A DNA stretch of 64,000 nucleotides from Leptotrichia massiliensis (GCF_900104625.1 NZ_FNVZ01000005.1:744001-808000); one strand, 5' to 3'; positions 25,303-35,299 are shown, numbered from the stretch's first letter. The notes: generated by a model from the letters alone, not told the origin. Numbers and translations are program-made.

Positions 25303-26076
25303 CTACTCAAACAACTCATTAATTTTCTGAATCAAATAATTCACATCATTTTTTTCTAAAAATTCAACAATACTCGTTCCCACAATCACTCCATCCGCAT
25401 ATTTTCTCATCGTATTCACATTATCATTATTTTTTATTCCAAATCCTAATGAAACTGGCAAGTTTGAAACTTCTCTAATTTCATTAATAAAAGATTCTAA
25501 ACGTGGCAAATCAACTTGTTTTGAACCTGTAACTCCAAGAGAACCGATTGCATAAATGAAGCCGTCACCTTGAGAAATAATTTTTTTCATTCTGCTTCCA
25601 GAAGTAACGCTTACAAGAGGGATAAGAGCGATATTGTTTTCTCTTAGTTTTTCCGACATTTCAAAGGCTTCTTCGTAAGGCAAGTCTGGAATGATTATAC
25701 CTTTAATGTTAGCTTCACAGCATTTTTTGATAAATTCGTCAATTCCATAAGCAAATATTAAGTTGTAGTAAATTAAGAAAATTAAAGGTTTTGAAATATC
25801 GTTTTTTATTTCTGTTAGTAAATCAAATACGGTGTCGGTAGTAACTCCAGCTTCTGAAGCGAGAAATGAAGCATGTGAAATCAATTTTCCATCAGCTATG
25901 GGATCAGAGTAGGGAATACCGACTTCTAGCATATCAAGAGCCGTGTTATCTAAATTTTTTAAAAATTGTTTTGTAAAATCAACGCTTGGGTATCCTGCGA
26001 CAATATAACCAATGTTTACTTTTTCTTTTTCTCTAAAAATATCAATAATTTTCTTATCTAATCTTTTTTCACTCAT
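25303..26076 (-). CDS. trpA: Tryptophan synthase alpha subunit
   Basis: The ATG at 26076 overlaps the trpB stop by eight bases and has GGAGG at good distance; the longer frame to 26091 starts on that Shine-Dalgarno. About 257 residues. TIM-barrel motifs: [21 protein letters not shown] with catalytic Glu/Asp, IIPDLPYEE and GFGIKNNDN. It cleaves indole-3-glycerol phosphate to indole, channelled to TrpB. Last gene of the operon. Confidence 0.95.
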   Translation of the reverse strand: MSEKRLDKKIIDIFREKEKVNIGYIVAGYPSVDFTKQFLKNLDNTALDMLEVGIPYSDPIADGKLISHASFLASEAGVTTDTVFDLLTEIKNDISKPLIFLIYYNLIFAYGIDEFIKKCCEANIKGIIIPDLPYEEAFEMSEKLRENNIALIPLVSVTSGSRMKKIISQGDGFIYAIGSLGVTGSKQVDLPRLESFINEIREVSNLPVSLGFGIKNNDNVNTMRKYADGVIVGTSIVEFLEKNDVNYLIQKINELFE

Positions 26077-27316
26077 TTTCCAAACCTCCATTTAACTCAT
26101 AAATTCCATTTTTTCCGCCAGTTTCCTTATCTTTTAACACAGAAAAAACAGTGTGCATATCTTTATCTCCACGTCCAGAAACGTTTACGACGATAGTTTC
26201 TCTTTTGTCTTTAGAAAGCGTAGGACATAATTTTTCAAGATAGGCTAACGCATGGGAACTCTCAATTGCTGGAATAATTCCTTCTTTTTTTGTAACAAGC
26301 ATTAACGCCTTCATTGCTTCATCATCAGTAATCGGTGCGTAAGTTGCTCTTTTTGTATCAAATAGATGTGAATGTTCGGGACCTACTCCTGGATAGTCAA
26401 GTCCAGCGGAAATTGAGTGAACTGGACTTATTTGTCCATATTTGTTTTGAAGAACATAAGTTTTCATTCCATGAATAATTCCAGGTTTTCCAAGTGTCAA
26501 TGTGGCAGCGTGCATATCTGTGTCAATTCCATATCCTCCAGCTTCGACCCCGTAAAGTTTTGTTGAGCTGTCTTCTAAAAATGCACTAAAAATACCAATA
26601 GCATTACTTCCTCCACCAACACAGGCAATCACATGATCAGCATGTTTTCCAAGTTCCTCCAGCTGTGCTTTTGCTTCGTAACCGATAATTGACTGAAAAT
26701 CACGCACAATAGTCGGATATGGATGAGGCCCTACAACAGAACCGATTACATAAAACACAGTTTCTATCTCAGCAACCCAAGACTGAATAGCCGCAGTTGT
26801 CGCTTCCTTCAAAGTTTTAAGCCCGTCTTCAATAGAAATAACTCTCGCACCCAAAAGCTCCATTCTAAAAACATTTAATTTTTGCCGTTCAATGTCAACA
26901 GCCCCCATGTAAACATCACATTCTAAACCTAATAGAGCGGCCGCAGTAGCAGTAGCAACTCCGTGCTGTCCAGCTCCAGTTTCAGCAATCACTTTTTTCT
27001 TTCCCATTTTTTTAGCAAGCAAAACCTGTCCAAGCGCATTATTAATTTTATGAGCACCAGTATGGTTCAAGTCTTCTCTTTTCAAGTAAATATCGTGGTT
27101 ATAATGTTCGCTCAAATTTTTGGCATAATAGAGCGGAGTCTCACGCCCAACATAATTTTTTAGCAAATTATCAAATTCTTCAAAAAATTCCTTGTCATTC
27201 TTTAGTTTTTCATATTCGGTTTCCAGTTCCGATAAAGCAAACATCGCAGTTTCAGGTACAAATTGTCCACCAAATTGCCCAAAATATGCCTTTTCATTAA
27301 AATGTTTATTTCCCAT
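26069..27316 (-). CDS. trpB: Tryptophan synthase beta subunit
   Basis: 415 residues. [11 protein letters not shown] at the start, PLP lysine in [13 protein letters not shown], phosphate loop in GGGSNAIG, and a C-terminal extension after SGRGDKDM. Converts indole plus serine to tryptophan. Slightly longer than usual because of the C-terminal tail that encodes the overlap with trpA. AAAGG precedes the ATG. Confidence 0.96.
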   Translation of the reverse strand: MGNKHFNEKAYFGQFGGQFVPETAMFALSELETEYEKLKNDKEFFEEFDNLLKNYVGRETPLYYAKNLSEHYNHDIYLKREDLNHTGAHKINNALGQVLLAKKMGKKKVIAETGAGQHGVATATAAALLGLECDVYMGAVDIERQKLNVFRMELLGARVISIEDGLKTLKEATTAAIQSWVAEIETVFYVIGSVVGPHPYPTIVRDFQSIIGYEAKAQLEELGKHADHVIACVGGGSNAIGIFSAFLEDSSTKLYGVEAGGYGIDTDMHAATLTLGKPGIIHGMKTYVLQNKYGQISPVHSISAGLDYPGVGPEHSHLFDTKRATYAPITDDEAMKALMLVTKKEGIIPAIESSHALAYLEKLCPTLSKDKRETIVVNVSGRGDKDMHTVFSVLKDKETGGKNGIYELNGGLENE

Positions 27317-27353
27317 ATTTTTTTCCTTTCATATCAATCTTTTTAAATTATTA

Positions 27354-28079
27354 TTATTTCTTTTTTACCAAATTTACAACATTTTCAACTAATTCCTTAC
27401 TTTTTCTATTATTAACTTCAACTTTGCTGTTTATATCCAAAATGGCAGGCTTGTAGTCAAGCGCTTTTTGAATATTCTCAATCGACAGCCCTCCAGCTAA
27501 CACAAACGAATATTCTTCCAATTCTTTTAAAATATTCCAATCAAAGACAATTCCATTTCCACCACGATTTACTCCTTTTGCGTCAAATAGAGGATATTCA
27601 ATATATGGCTTGTAGTCAGTAATATTCGGAAGTTCATCAGTCACGCCAAAAACTTTCCAAAGCCTTGTTTTAGCAGGGAAGTTTTTACGTTTTCTAAAAC
27701 AATTTTTTTCGTACAATTTTTCTAATTTTTGAGTAAGTTCCATACAATATTCCACTGACTCATCTCCATGCAGCTGAACGACATCAATATCTGTTTCTTC
27801 CACAATTTTTATAATATTCTCAATCATAGCATTCACAAACACTCCAACAGTTCTTTTCCCATGTCTATGTGCAATCCGTGTAATTTTAGCCGCAAGTTCA
27901 CTATCCACTTGCCTTTGACTTTCTGCAAAAATACATCCGAAATAGTCAATATCCAAAGTTTTCAATTCATTAATTTCAGTAATGCTCCTAATTCCACAAA
28001 CTTTTAATTTGGTAGTATTTTCTACAAGATTGTCAGTTGCTACATTATTTTCTTTTTTCTCCAATTTTTTTCCTTCCAT
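27354..28079 (-). CDS. trpF: Phosphoribosylanthranilate isomerase
   Basis: Up to 241 residues. KVCGIRSITEINEL opens the barrel with the catalytic cysteine; DVVQLHGDES and LAGGLSIENI follow. An N-terminal tail of about 20 charged residues precedes the domain; the ATG at 28079 lacks a ribosome-binding site, while a TTG at 28064 has GAAGG before it and may be the true start. An insertion near residues 130-145 is lysine/arginine-rich. Confidence 0.93.
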   Translation of the reverse strand: MEGKKLEKKENNVATDNLVENTTKLKVCGIRSITEINELKTLDIDYFGCIFAESQRQVDSELAAKITRIAHRHGKRTVGVFVNAMIENIIKIVEETDIDVVQLHGDESVEYCMELTQKLEKLYEKNCFRKRKNFPAKTRLWKVFGVTDELPNITDYKPYIEYPLFDAKGVNRGGNGIVFDWNILKELEEYSFVLAGGLSIENIQKALDYKPAILDINSKVEVNNRKSKELVENVVNLVKKK

Positions 28080-28180
28080 AAATTTAAAGTTATTTTTCTA
28101 AGACCAGTTTAACAACCTAAGTTTTTTATTTTCCCAAGAATCTTTGACCCCTTGTTTCAGAATATTTATTTTATCAAATT

Positions 28181-28906
28181 CTAAAGAAGCCCTTTCATAA
28201 GTGCCTCTCCGATTAGCAGTCCATCCACATTCAATTTTTCTGCATACTTCACATCTTCTTTTGACAAAAATCCACTTTCACTTACAATAGTCAAATTTTT
28301 CAAAACATCGCTTGGAATTTCATTTATCAGTTTTTCCGTAGTTTTAATATCAACTTCAAAAGTATTCAAATTTCGGTTATTTATCCCCAAAATCTCCAAA
28401 TTCGGAATCTTCAAAGCTCTTTTTATTTCCTCTTCATCATGAGTTTCTACTAAAACATCCATTTCCAAATCTTGTGCCAGCTTATGAAGTTCCAAAAGCG
28501 TCTTATCATCCAGCATTCTCACAATCAGTAAAATCGCTGAAGCTCCTAAAAATTTAGCATGCGCCACCTGAAACGGAGTATAAATAAAATCCTTCCTCAA
28601 AATTGGCATTTCTGGAAATTTTTTCCGAACAATTTTTATAAAATCATTCTCCCCTTTAAAATATTCCTTTTCCGTCAATATCGAAAAAGCCGCAATCCCT
28701 TTATCTACATAACTTTGTGCCTGTTTTAACAAATCAAAATCATCTTTCGCAATTTTTCCCTTCGATGGAGAAGCCCTCTTAATTTCCCCAATAATCTGAA
28801 TTCCCTTTTGATTAAGTGCCTTTTTTAAGGATGGCTGTTCAAAAGACTTTAATTCGTCTTCAAGCTGTATATCTCTTTTTATTTTTATTTTTTCTAAAAT
28901 ATCCAT
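28181..28906 (-). CDS. trpC: Indole-3-glycerol phosphate synthase
   Basis: The ATG at 28906 follows AAAGGAGAA; a longer frame to 28942 is not supported. 241 residues. IIGEIKRASPSKGKI and EYFKGENDF hold catalytic lysines; ILGINNRNLNTFEVD and LIGEALMKG complete the barrel. Follows the two inserted genes but remains in trp orientation. Confidence 0.94.
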   Translation of the reverse strand: MDILEKIKIKRDIQLEDELKSFEQPSLKKALNQKGIQIIGEIKRASPSKGKIAKDDFDLLKQAQSYVDKGIAAFSILTEKEYFKGENDFIKIVRKKFPEMPILRKDFIYTPFQVAHAKFLGASAILLIVRMLDDKTLLELHKLAQDLEMDVLVETHDEEEIKRALKIPNLEILGINNRNLNTFEVDIKTTEKLINEIPSDVLKNLTIVSESGFLSKEDVKYAEKLNVDGLLIGEALMKGLL

Positions 28907-28922
28907 ATTTCTCCTTTCGATT

Positions 28923-29285
28923 TTAAATGTATGGTAATGCATTCAAAACATCATTTATCATTAAGCCAACATAGATACTGAATATTGTTATATTTACTAG
29001 AAAAATTACTAATTTGAATCTATTTTTTGATTTTTTCTTTTTTTCTTCATCTTCAATTTTATTTATTTTTTTTAATTTCATTGAACTTAAATACATTAGT
29101 ATTATTTTAAGCAAAAGATAAATTAGAGGAATATTTTGAAAAATATTACCAAATAAATTATTTAAAAGATAGATTAATAATATAGTAAACCCAAATGGAA
29201 CAAAACAGATAAATATAGCTAACAATACCATTTCAGGTACTATAAAATATCTTAAACACTGTTCCCTATATAAAGTTTTTATCAT
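28923..29285 (-). CDS. Hypothetical membrane protein inserted in trp operon
   Basis: 120 residues with three likely membrane helices (about 15-40, 50-66, 90-112) separated by a lysine-rich loop (KIEDEEKKKKSKNR). No family recognised. It lies 17 bases before trpC and probably is co-transcribed with it. It has no evident link to tryptophan synthesis. Confidence 0.6.
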   Translation of the reverse strand: MIKTLYREQCLRYFIVPEMVLLAIFICFVPFGFTILLIYLLNNLFGNIFQNIPLIYLLLKIILMYLSSMKLKKINKIEDEEKKKKSKNRFKLVIFLVNITIFSIYVGLMINDVLNALPYI

Positions 29286-29338
29286 ATTCGCACCATTCTT
29301 TCCAAAAATTTTAATTTATAGATATTTTCAGTTTCTTT

Positions 29339-30550
29339 TTAGTTTTTCAATAAAAAATCAATAATATTCAAATGTTTTATCCCGTTTCTTGACATATCAA
29401 ATCTGTCCATAGAAATTACATATTTTGGATAATTATCATTAATTTTTTCAAATGGTAAAAATTCCCTTTTTATAGTGTCTTCAGATGCAAGTAAATATGC
29501 TACCTGAATATAAATTTTCTCATTATTTATTTTTGTACAGACAAAATCTATTTCTAAATTATTCAATTTTCCGATTTTTATGTTATAGCCTTTTCGCAAT
29601 AATTCCATATATACAATATTTTCAAAAATTTGATTTATATCTCTTTCGTTTGTTTCCAAAATTGCTTCTCTTATTCCATGGTCTGCAATATAATATTTTT
29701 CACTCACATTTAGAACTTCTTTACCTTGTATTTCGTAACGAGGGACTTTGTGAATCAAAAATGCGTTTTCACAGGCTTTTATGTAATTTAGCACAGTATC
29801 TACTGCAACTTTTCTATTTTCGCTTTTAAAATATTTTGAAATTGAATTTGCAGAAAATGTATTCCCAATGTTCATTACAATGTAATTGATGATTCGCTCT
29901 AATAATTCAGTATTTCTTATATTGTTTCTTTGAGTAATATCTTTTAATATTATTGATGAATATATATCTTTTAAATATTGCATGCTTGATTCCACTTCAT
30001 AATTCAAATTATGTAAAAATGGCATTCCACCTAGTTTGACAAACTTTTCAAACATTTCTTCTTTTGAAATATTTTGATTTATATTTTGGTATATTGAACA
30101 AAACTCTTTAAATGAAAAAGGATAAATTTCAACTTCAACATATCTTCCTGCAAGGTAAGTTGCAAGTTCTCCTGATAATAGTTTAGCGTTGGAACCTGTT
30201 ATATAAATATCAAATTGCTTATCTTCTGTTCTTAATGAATTTATACACTTTTCCCATTCTTTTACTTCCTGAATTTCATCCAAAAATAAATAGCATTTTT
30301 CTTGAATATTTTCTGCTTTTTCCAATATATATTCATTCAATGTATCCGCATAGCAAAGATGTCTATTTCTTAAATTTTCAAAATTGATATAAATAAATTG
30401 ATTTTCGTCAATACCATTTTTTTTCAATTCTTTCATAATCAATTTTAACATTACAGATTTACCGCTTCTCCTAATTCCAGTCAAAACTTTAATAATATCT
30501 TTATCTATAAAGGGTTTAATTTTTTCAAAATAAATTTTTCTTTCTATCAT
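29339..30550 (-). CDS. AAA ATPase with DUF4143 domain
   Basis: 403 residues. Walker A in TGIRRSGKSVML, Walker B in CYLFLDEIQEV, sensor in ITGSNAKLLSGELATYLAGR, and a C-terminal DUF4143 nuclease-like part (LEIDFVCTKINNEKIYIQVAY). These common proteins are of unknown role and behave as mobile accessory genes. AGAGGTGA precedes the ATG. Its place between trpGD and trpC breaks an otherwise compact operon. Confidence 0.88.
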   Translation of the reverse strand: MIERKIYFEKIKPFIDKDIIKVLTGIRRSGKSVMLKLIMKELKKNGIDENQFIYINFENLRNRHLCYADTLNEYILEKAENIQEKCYLFLDEIQEVKEWEKCINSLRTEDKQFDIYITGSNAKLLSGELATYLAGRYVEVEIYPFSFKEFCSIYQNINQNISKEEMFEKFVKLGGMPFLHNLNYEVESSMQYLKDIYSSIILKDITQRNNIRNTELLERIINYIVMNIGNTFSANSISKYFKSENRKVAVDTVLNYIKACENAFLIHKVPRYEIQGKEVLNVSEKYYIADHGIREAILETNERDINQIFENIVYMELLRKGYNIKIGKLNNLEIDFVCTKINNEKIYIQVAYLLASEDTIKREFLPFEKINDNYPKYVISMDRFDMSRNGIKHLNIIDFLLKN

Positions 30551-30674
30551 AAAATCACCTCTATAAATATTTTATCATACTTACAACTAATAAAAAAGAT
30601 ATTTTTCAAATTTTTATCAGTTACAATCTATAAAAAAACACAAATTAGTAATTTTATTAATTATATCCAAAAAA

Positions 30675-32321
30675 TTATTTTGTGATTTTCACATAATTTT
30701 TATAAAACTCATAAACCTTCCCGCTCTCAATCGCTTCTAAAACCATATCCTTTGCTTTCGCAGGGTGATCTACTACATCCGCAGTATAAAGCGCGAACAT
30801 TGCATTCAATACGACAATATCAAATTTTGCTGATTTTTCTTCACCTTTTAGGATTTTTACCAAAATTTCAGCATTTTCCTCTGGAGTTCCGCCTTCAATT
30901 TCAGAATGGAAAGCCCGCTTAAAGCCAAAACTTTCAGGAGATACTGTATATTCGAGAATTTGTTCACCTTTTACTTCAATAATTTTAGTGTCATCACAAA
31001 TTGTTATTTCATCAAGCCCATCATTTCCTCGAACAGCTAATGCATGTTTTCTTCCCAGTAATTGTAATGTTTCAGCGTACAATCTGTGTACAGGCTCGTG
31101 GTAAAGTCCGACCAATTGGTATTTTAATTTTGTGTTTGGGTGAAGCAGTGGACCTAAAATATTAAAGACAGTTCTGATTCCAAGACGGCTTCTAACTTCT
31201 CGCACTTCTCCAACTAATTTGTGGAAAAATGGGGCATGAAAGAAAGCAAGATTTTTTACATGCAGTTTTTCAATTTGATTTGCAAGAGAGTTTTCAAGCG
31301 GTACTCCTAGTTTATCAAGCACATCACTGCTTCCACTTTTACTTGAGATTGCACGGTTTCCGTGTTTTGCCACATTTACTCCCATTGCTCCTAGAATAAA
31401 TGCAACTGCTGTCGAAATATTTATTGTCTTGAATCCATCACCGCCAGTCCCGCAAACATCAATCATATCAGAATCATCTTCAAAAGTTGCGCTATATTCC
31501 AGGATATTTTTTACAAATGCTGTAAGCGATTCAGGATAAAGGCTTTTTTCTGAAATTAATACAAGCAAGGCTCCAAGTTGTACAATGTCATAATTTTTGC
31601 TGTCAATAATTTTACAGATTTCACGAAAATCAGTATCTGTTAATGCAATATTTTCCTGTAATTTTTTTAAATATTTATTCATATCTATAAAGTTTCCTTT
31701 CTCGTTATTATTTTTTAAATTTTCATTATTTTTCAAAGTTTTTGAAACTTCAATATTCAAGAAGTTTCGTATCATATTTTTTCCATATTCAGTAAAAATT
31801 GATTCTGGATGGAACTGTATTCCAAAAATATTTTTACTTTTGTGTTCCACAGCCATCACAACCCCATCTTCAGACTTTGCCGTAACTTCAAGTTCTTCTG
31901 GAATATCGTCAACATAAAGTGAATGATACCTCATAACTTTAAATTTTTTTGGCAAGTTTTTAAATAATACAGAATTCTCGGATAAAACTGTAATTTCTGA
32001 AGTTTTACCATGCAACGGATTTTCAAGCCTTTTTATTTCCCCGCCAAAATTCATTCCAATTGCCTGATGTCCAAGACAAATTCCTAAAATTGGAATATTT
32101 CCTAGTTCATCAGTATTATTTAAAATTTCTAGGCAAATTCCACTGTCCTTTGGATGTTTTGGACCAGGAGAAAAAATTATTTTGCTAGGATTCATTTTTT
32201 TTATATCATCAATTGTTATTGCGTCATTTCTAACAGTAATAACTTCATCATCAGTCATTTCCTTCAAATATTGCTCAACATTAAATACAAAAGAATCATA
32301 ATTGTCAATCATCAAAATCAT
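30675..32321 (-). CDS. trpGD: TrpGD fusion: anthranilate synthase glutaminase plus anthranilate phosphoribosyltransferase
   Basis: 548 residues. Residues 1-190 are the glutamine amidotransferase, with the catalytic cysteine in ILGICLGHQAIG and the His-Glu pair in QFHPESI. Residues about 215-548 are TrpD, with CGTGGDGFKTINIST and KHGNRAISSKSGS. Such fusions also occur in enteric bacteria. The ATG follows directly on the trpE stop, so the two are coupled and likely form the anthranilate synthase complex. Confidence 0.95.
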   Translation of the reverse strand: MILMIDNYDSFVFNVEQYLKEMTDDEVITVRNDAITIDDIKKMNPSKIIFSPGPKHPKDSGICLEILNNTDELGNIPILGICLGHQAIGMNFGGEIKRLENPLHGKTSEITVLSENSVLFKNLPKKFKVMRYHSLYVDDIPEELEVTAKSEDGVVMAVEHKSKNIFGIQFHPESIFTEYGKNMIRNFLNIEVSKTLKNNENLKNNNEKGNFIDMNKYLKKLQENIALTDTDFREICKIIDSKNYDIVQLGALLVLISEKSLYPESLTAFVKNILEYSATFEDDSDMIDVCGTGGDGFKTINISTAVAFILGAMGVNVAKHGNRAISSKSGSSDVLDKLGVPLENSLANQIEKLHVKNLAFFHAPFFHKLVGEVREVRSRLGIRTVFNILGPLLHPNTKLKYQLVGLYHEPVHRLYAETLQLLGRKHALAVRGNDGLDEITICDDTKIIEVKGEQILEYTVSPESFGFKRAFHSEIEGGTPEENAEILVKILKGEEKSAKFDIVVLNAMFALYTADVVDHPAKAKDMVLEAIESGKVYEFYKNYVKITK

Positions 32322-33656
32322 TTATTTCACATCCTTTTCACTTTTATTTTCATTGTTTTTATTTTTTTCTTCATTACAGAATTTTTTAAAAATGTTTAGC
32401 ACAGATGCCCTTTTATGGCAAATTTCATCATATTCTTTTTCTTTTACAGAATCAAACACAATTCCTGCTCCAGCCTGAATAAATACATTCCGAACCTCAT
32501 CAACTTCATTTAAGTCATAATTTTTATTTTCAAAAAATGCAGTACGAATAATAATCGCAAGTTGAACATCACCATTAAATCTCAAAAATCCAATTCCGCC
32601 AGCATAAACATTTCTTTTAAATGTCTCAAGTTCTGAAATAATTTGCATAGCACGAATTTTTGGCGATCCAGAAAGCGTTCCCGCTGGAAGAGCCTGAGCA
32701 ATAACTTCAAATATCGACACATCTTTTCTCTTTTTCCCATAAACATCAGTCACAATGTGCATTACATGTTCATAATTCTTAATATGCATAAGATTTTTTA
32801 CAACAACTGAGCCACTTTCTGCAAATTTCCCAATATCATTTCTAGCTAAGTCAACAAGCATAATATGTTCAGCACATTCTTTTTCATCATTTAATAAGTC
32901 GTTTGCTAAAAATGCGTCTTCGTTGGCATCTTTTCCTCTAGGACGAGTTCCCGCGATAGGAGCGATATAAATATTATCGGATGAAATATCAACCAGTATT
33001 TCAGGACTAGAACCAACAATGTCTCCATATTTCGTAGGAAAATGGTACATATACGGACTCGGATTTGCCTTTGACAATTTTACATAAAAATCAAGAGAAT
33101 CCATATTTGACGTAAGTTTTAACTGTTCGCTTAGTACAACTTGAAAAATATCTCCAGACTTAATATATTCCTTTGCTTTTTCAATAATTCCATAATAATG
33201 TAATTGTTCCTCTTCAAAATCTGTTTTTATATCATAAAATAAATCAGAATCATTAAATTTTTCAGAAATTTCATCATTTAAAAAATTAAAATATTTTTCT
33301 TCGTCGCCATAAAAGGAAAATTCTTTACTAGTCTTTGAATAATGTAAATATGCCTTTGCATTGGCAAAAATAAACTGCGGAAATTTAAATTGCTCTTTTT
33401 CAATTTTTCCAATTTTTTCAAAAAAATGTATCGACTCATAAGCAAATGTCCCAAAAAATCCTGCAAAAGGGGAAAGTCTTTTCTGTTTTACAAAAGAATT
33501 GTATATTTTTTTTAACGAGTCATAGCTATATTCATTAGAATCAAAATATTCACAGTCAATCCCAATAATAACTTGCCTTTCATCTTCAGCAAAATAGGAA
33601 TTGCTAAATTTTTTTCTGATAATAGAGTAGTAATAAGTAGGTTTATTTGCTAACAT
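32322..33656 (-). CDS. trpE: Anthranilate synthase component I
   Basis: 444 residues, shorter than the usual about 500 because the N-terminal domain is reduced. Core motifs: NPSPYMYHF, GSSPEILV, AGTRPRGKD, MLVDLARNDIGK, LPAGTLSGSPKIRAMQI and AGAGIVFDS. I do not see the N-terminal LLES motif of the tryptophan feedback site. PabB is an alternative by sequence, but the operon settles it as TrpE. Confidence 0.92.
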   Translation of the reverse strand: MLANKPTYYYSIIRKKFSNSYFAEDERQVIIGIDCEYFDSNEYSYDSLKKIYNSFVKQKRLSPFAGFFGTFAYESIHFFEKIGKIEKEQFKFPQFIFANAKAYLHYSKTSKEFSFYGDEEKYFNFLNDEISEKFNDSDLFYDIKTDFEEEQLHYYGIIEKAKEYIKSGDIFQVVLSEQLKLTSNMDSLDFYVKLSKANPSPYMYHFPTKYGDIVGSSPEILVDISSDNIYIAPIAGTRPRGKDANEDAFLANDLLNDEKECAEHIMLVDLARNDIGKFAESGSVVVKNLMHIKNYEHVMHIVTDVYGKKRKDVSIFEVIAQALPAGTLSGSPKIRAMQIISELETFKRNVYAGGIGFLRFNGDVQLAIIIRTAFFENKNYDLNEVDEVRNVFIQAGAGIVFDSVKEKEYDEICHKRASVLNIFKKFCNEEKNKNNENKSEKDVK

Positions 33657-33702
33657 AAGTGTATTCCTTTCTCTGTTTTTATTTTTTGTTGAAATTTATA
33701 AT

Positions 33703-33741
33703 AAAAAAATTCTCTTAAATCGTTTTACCGACTAAGAGAAT
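33703..33741 (-). terminator. trp attenuator terminator
   Basis: On the minus strand, stem ATTCTCTTA (33741-33733) with TAAGAGAAT (33717-33709), 15-base loop, followed by a run of T (33709-33703). It stands between the leader peptide and trpE, about 45 bases before the trpE ATG. Confidence 0.78.
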
Positions 33742-33751
33742 TGTATAAAAT

Positions 33752-33783
33752 AAAAGCATTGATTTTGTTTCACCAATGCTTTT
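33752..33783 (-). promoter_or_regulatory. Second hairpin of the trp leader
   Basis: Perfect 10-bp stem AAAAGCATTG / CAATGCTTTT with a 12-base loop, just upstream of the terminator and itself followed by a T-rich stretch. It may act as a first terminator or as a pause/anti-terminator element in attenuation. Confidence 0.6.
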
Positions 33784-33841
33784 CTCACAATATTTAATAA
33801 TAGTAATTACAATAAATTTCAACATAGCTGGCAAAAAAATA

Positions 33842-33889
33842 TTAAATTGTATTTAATTTTTTCCACCAAGTCCAAGTTTGTCTAATCAT
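33842..33889 (-). CDS. trpL: trp leader peptide with Trp-Thr-Trp-Trp
   Basis: A 15-residue peptide, MIRQTWTWWKKLNTI, read from ATG 33889 to TAA 33842. AAGGAGTG lies 6-13 bases upstream. Three tryptophan codons in four positions are the sensor of ribosome-mediated attenuation: stalling at low Trp-tRNA would alter pairing of the downstream hairpins. Too short for usual gene prediction but very well supported by context. Confidence 0.88.
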   Translation of the reverse strand: MIRQTWTWWKKLNTI

Positions 33890-33936
33890 TGTAATCACTC
33901 CTTAAAAATTTTTATTTATTATTTTACTTTACAAAT

Positions 33937-33965
33937 AATATATCACAAAAAATGTATTTTGTAAA
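33937..33965 (-). promoter_or_regulatory. trp operon promoter
   Basis: Minus strand TTTACA (33965-33960), 17-base spacer, TATATT (33942-33937). The transcript would begin near 33930, about 40 bases before the leader ATG. No TrpR-like operator is evident. Confidence 0.65.
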
Positions 33966-34003
33966 ATATATTTTATTAATTTAACCATAACTTTCGCTAA
34001 TGA

Positions 34004-35299
34004 TTAATTTGTACTTGCTGTTCCATTTTCTTCCTGAAGTTTCTTATCATCCCATAATTTAAAGAATGGATAGTAAATAGCCGCTGTTATGAAGAAATTT
34101 ACTACTTGTATGGCTGTCCCTGTCCAATGGTTCGTTGCAAGGAAACCAGAAATGAAAGGAGGCGTTGTCCAAGGCAAGGCGACTCCAGTTACTTTTGCAA
34201 CTAATCCTGAGTACATAGCTAGATAAGTAACCATTACTGTAACTAAAGGAGCCAATATAAACGGAATAATTAAAATAGGGTTCATAACTATTGGAAGTCC
34301 AAATAAAATAGGCTCGTTAATATTGAAAAAAGCAGGACCAATTGCTAATTTACCAATTTCTTTAAGCTGTTTACTCTTAGAAAGGAAAAGTAGCATAATA
34401 GCAAGAGAGAAAGTAGTTCCAGAACCTCCCATATTATGGAAAATATCAAAAAACTGAGTTGTAACTATATTTGGAAGAGGTTGGTGTGCACTAAGTGCAA
34501 TTCTATTCTGATCCATTAATGTATCCAGTACAGGTCTTGCTATACCTCCTGTTACTAGGTTTGAACCATGTATTCCAGCAGTCCATAGTAAATTAGTTAT
34601 GAAAGAAAGTCCCATCATTCCAAAGAAAGATCCTCCCAATGCTGTAAGTGGTTTAGTTAATACCATTTCAACAACCTTATGAATATTTCCAAATGGAGAA
34701 ACTTCGAATGCAATTCTTATTATTAATGAAACTAAAATAACAAAAAATCCTGGAATTAATGCAGCAAATGATTTTGATACTGCAGGCGGTACAGAATCAG
34801 GCATTTTAATAATAATGTTCTTTTTCACAATAAGGTTTACAATCTCTATTGCTAAAAGTGACATTATTATAGCTACAAATAAACCTCCACTTCCCATACT
34901 AGCTAATGGAATTCCGTTGTTATCAAAAGGTGTTACTAGTAAAAATGCCAAAACTCCTAAGATTGTACTGGAAATTTCATCTAATTTATAGTATTGAGCC
35001 AATTTGTATGAAATACCGACACATGCAATAAATCCTAATAAACTAAATGTTACACCAACAGGATAAGATAACCATTTTGCGATAATCTGCCCAGTTGCGT
35101 TATTTTTATAAAAGTCAGCTAATGCTGGTATTGGTAAGTTTCCTAAAATCAAAAATACAGATCCTGCAATAATAAATGGTAATGTAATAACCATTCCGTC
35201 TTTAACTGCTGCCAAGTGTCTCTGGTTAGCCACTTTTACAGCAACTGGCATTAATTTTTCTTCTAAAAATTGTGTAAATTTGTTCATAATGCTTGCCAT
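34004..35299 (-). CDS. PTS lactose/cellobiose-family permease EIIC
   Basis: 431 residues with about ten membrane helices. N-terminal block KLMPVAVKVANQRHLAAVKD and the later NINEPILFGLPIVMNP are characteristic EIIC (CelB) motifs. It carries the sugar across the membrane with phosphorylation by EIIB. AGGAGG precedes the ATG. Substrate is probably a beta-glucoside such as cellobiose, given the phospho-beta-glucosidase at 38451. Confidence 0.92.
   Translation of the reverse strand: MASIMNKFTQFLEEKLMPVAVKVANQRHLAAVKDGMVITLPFIIAGSVFLILGNLPIPALADFYKNNATGQIIAKWLSYPVGVTFSLLGFIACVGISYKLAQYYKLDEISSTILGVLAFLLVTPFDNNGIPLASMGSGGLFVAIIMSLLAIEIVNLIVKKNIIIKMPDSVPPAVSKSFAALIPGFFVILVSLIIRIAFEVSPFGNIHKVVEMVLTKPLTALGGSFFGMMGLSFITNLLWTAGIHGSNLVTGGIARPVLDTLMDQNRIALSAHQPLPNIVTTQFFDIFHNMGGSGTTFSLAIMLLFLSKSKQLKEIGKLAIGPAFFNINEPILFGLPIVMNPILIIPFILAPLVTVMVTYLAMYSGLVAKVTGVALPWTTPPFISGFLATNHWTGTAIQVVNFFITAAIYYPFFKLWDDKKLQEENGTASTN

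Noticed and set aside
33657-33930. T-box riboswitch upstream of trpE
   Set aside because: No T-box consensus or specifier loop; the leader peptide with Trp codons explains the region better.
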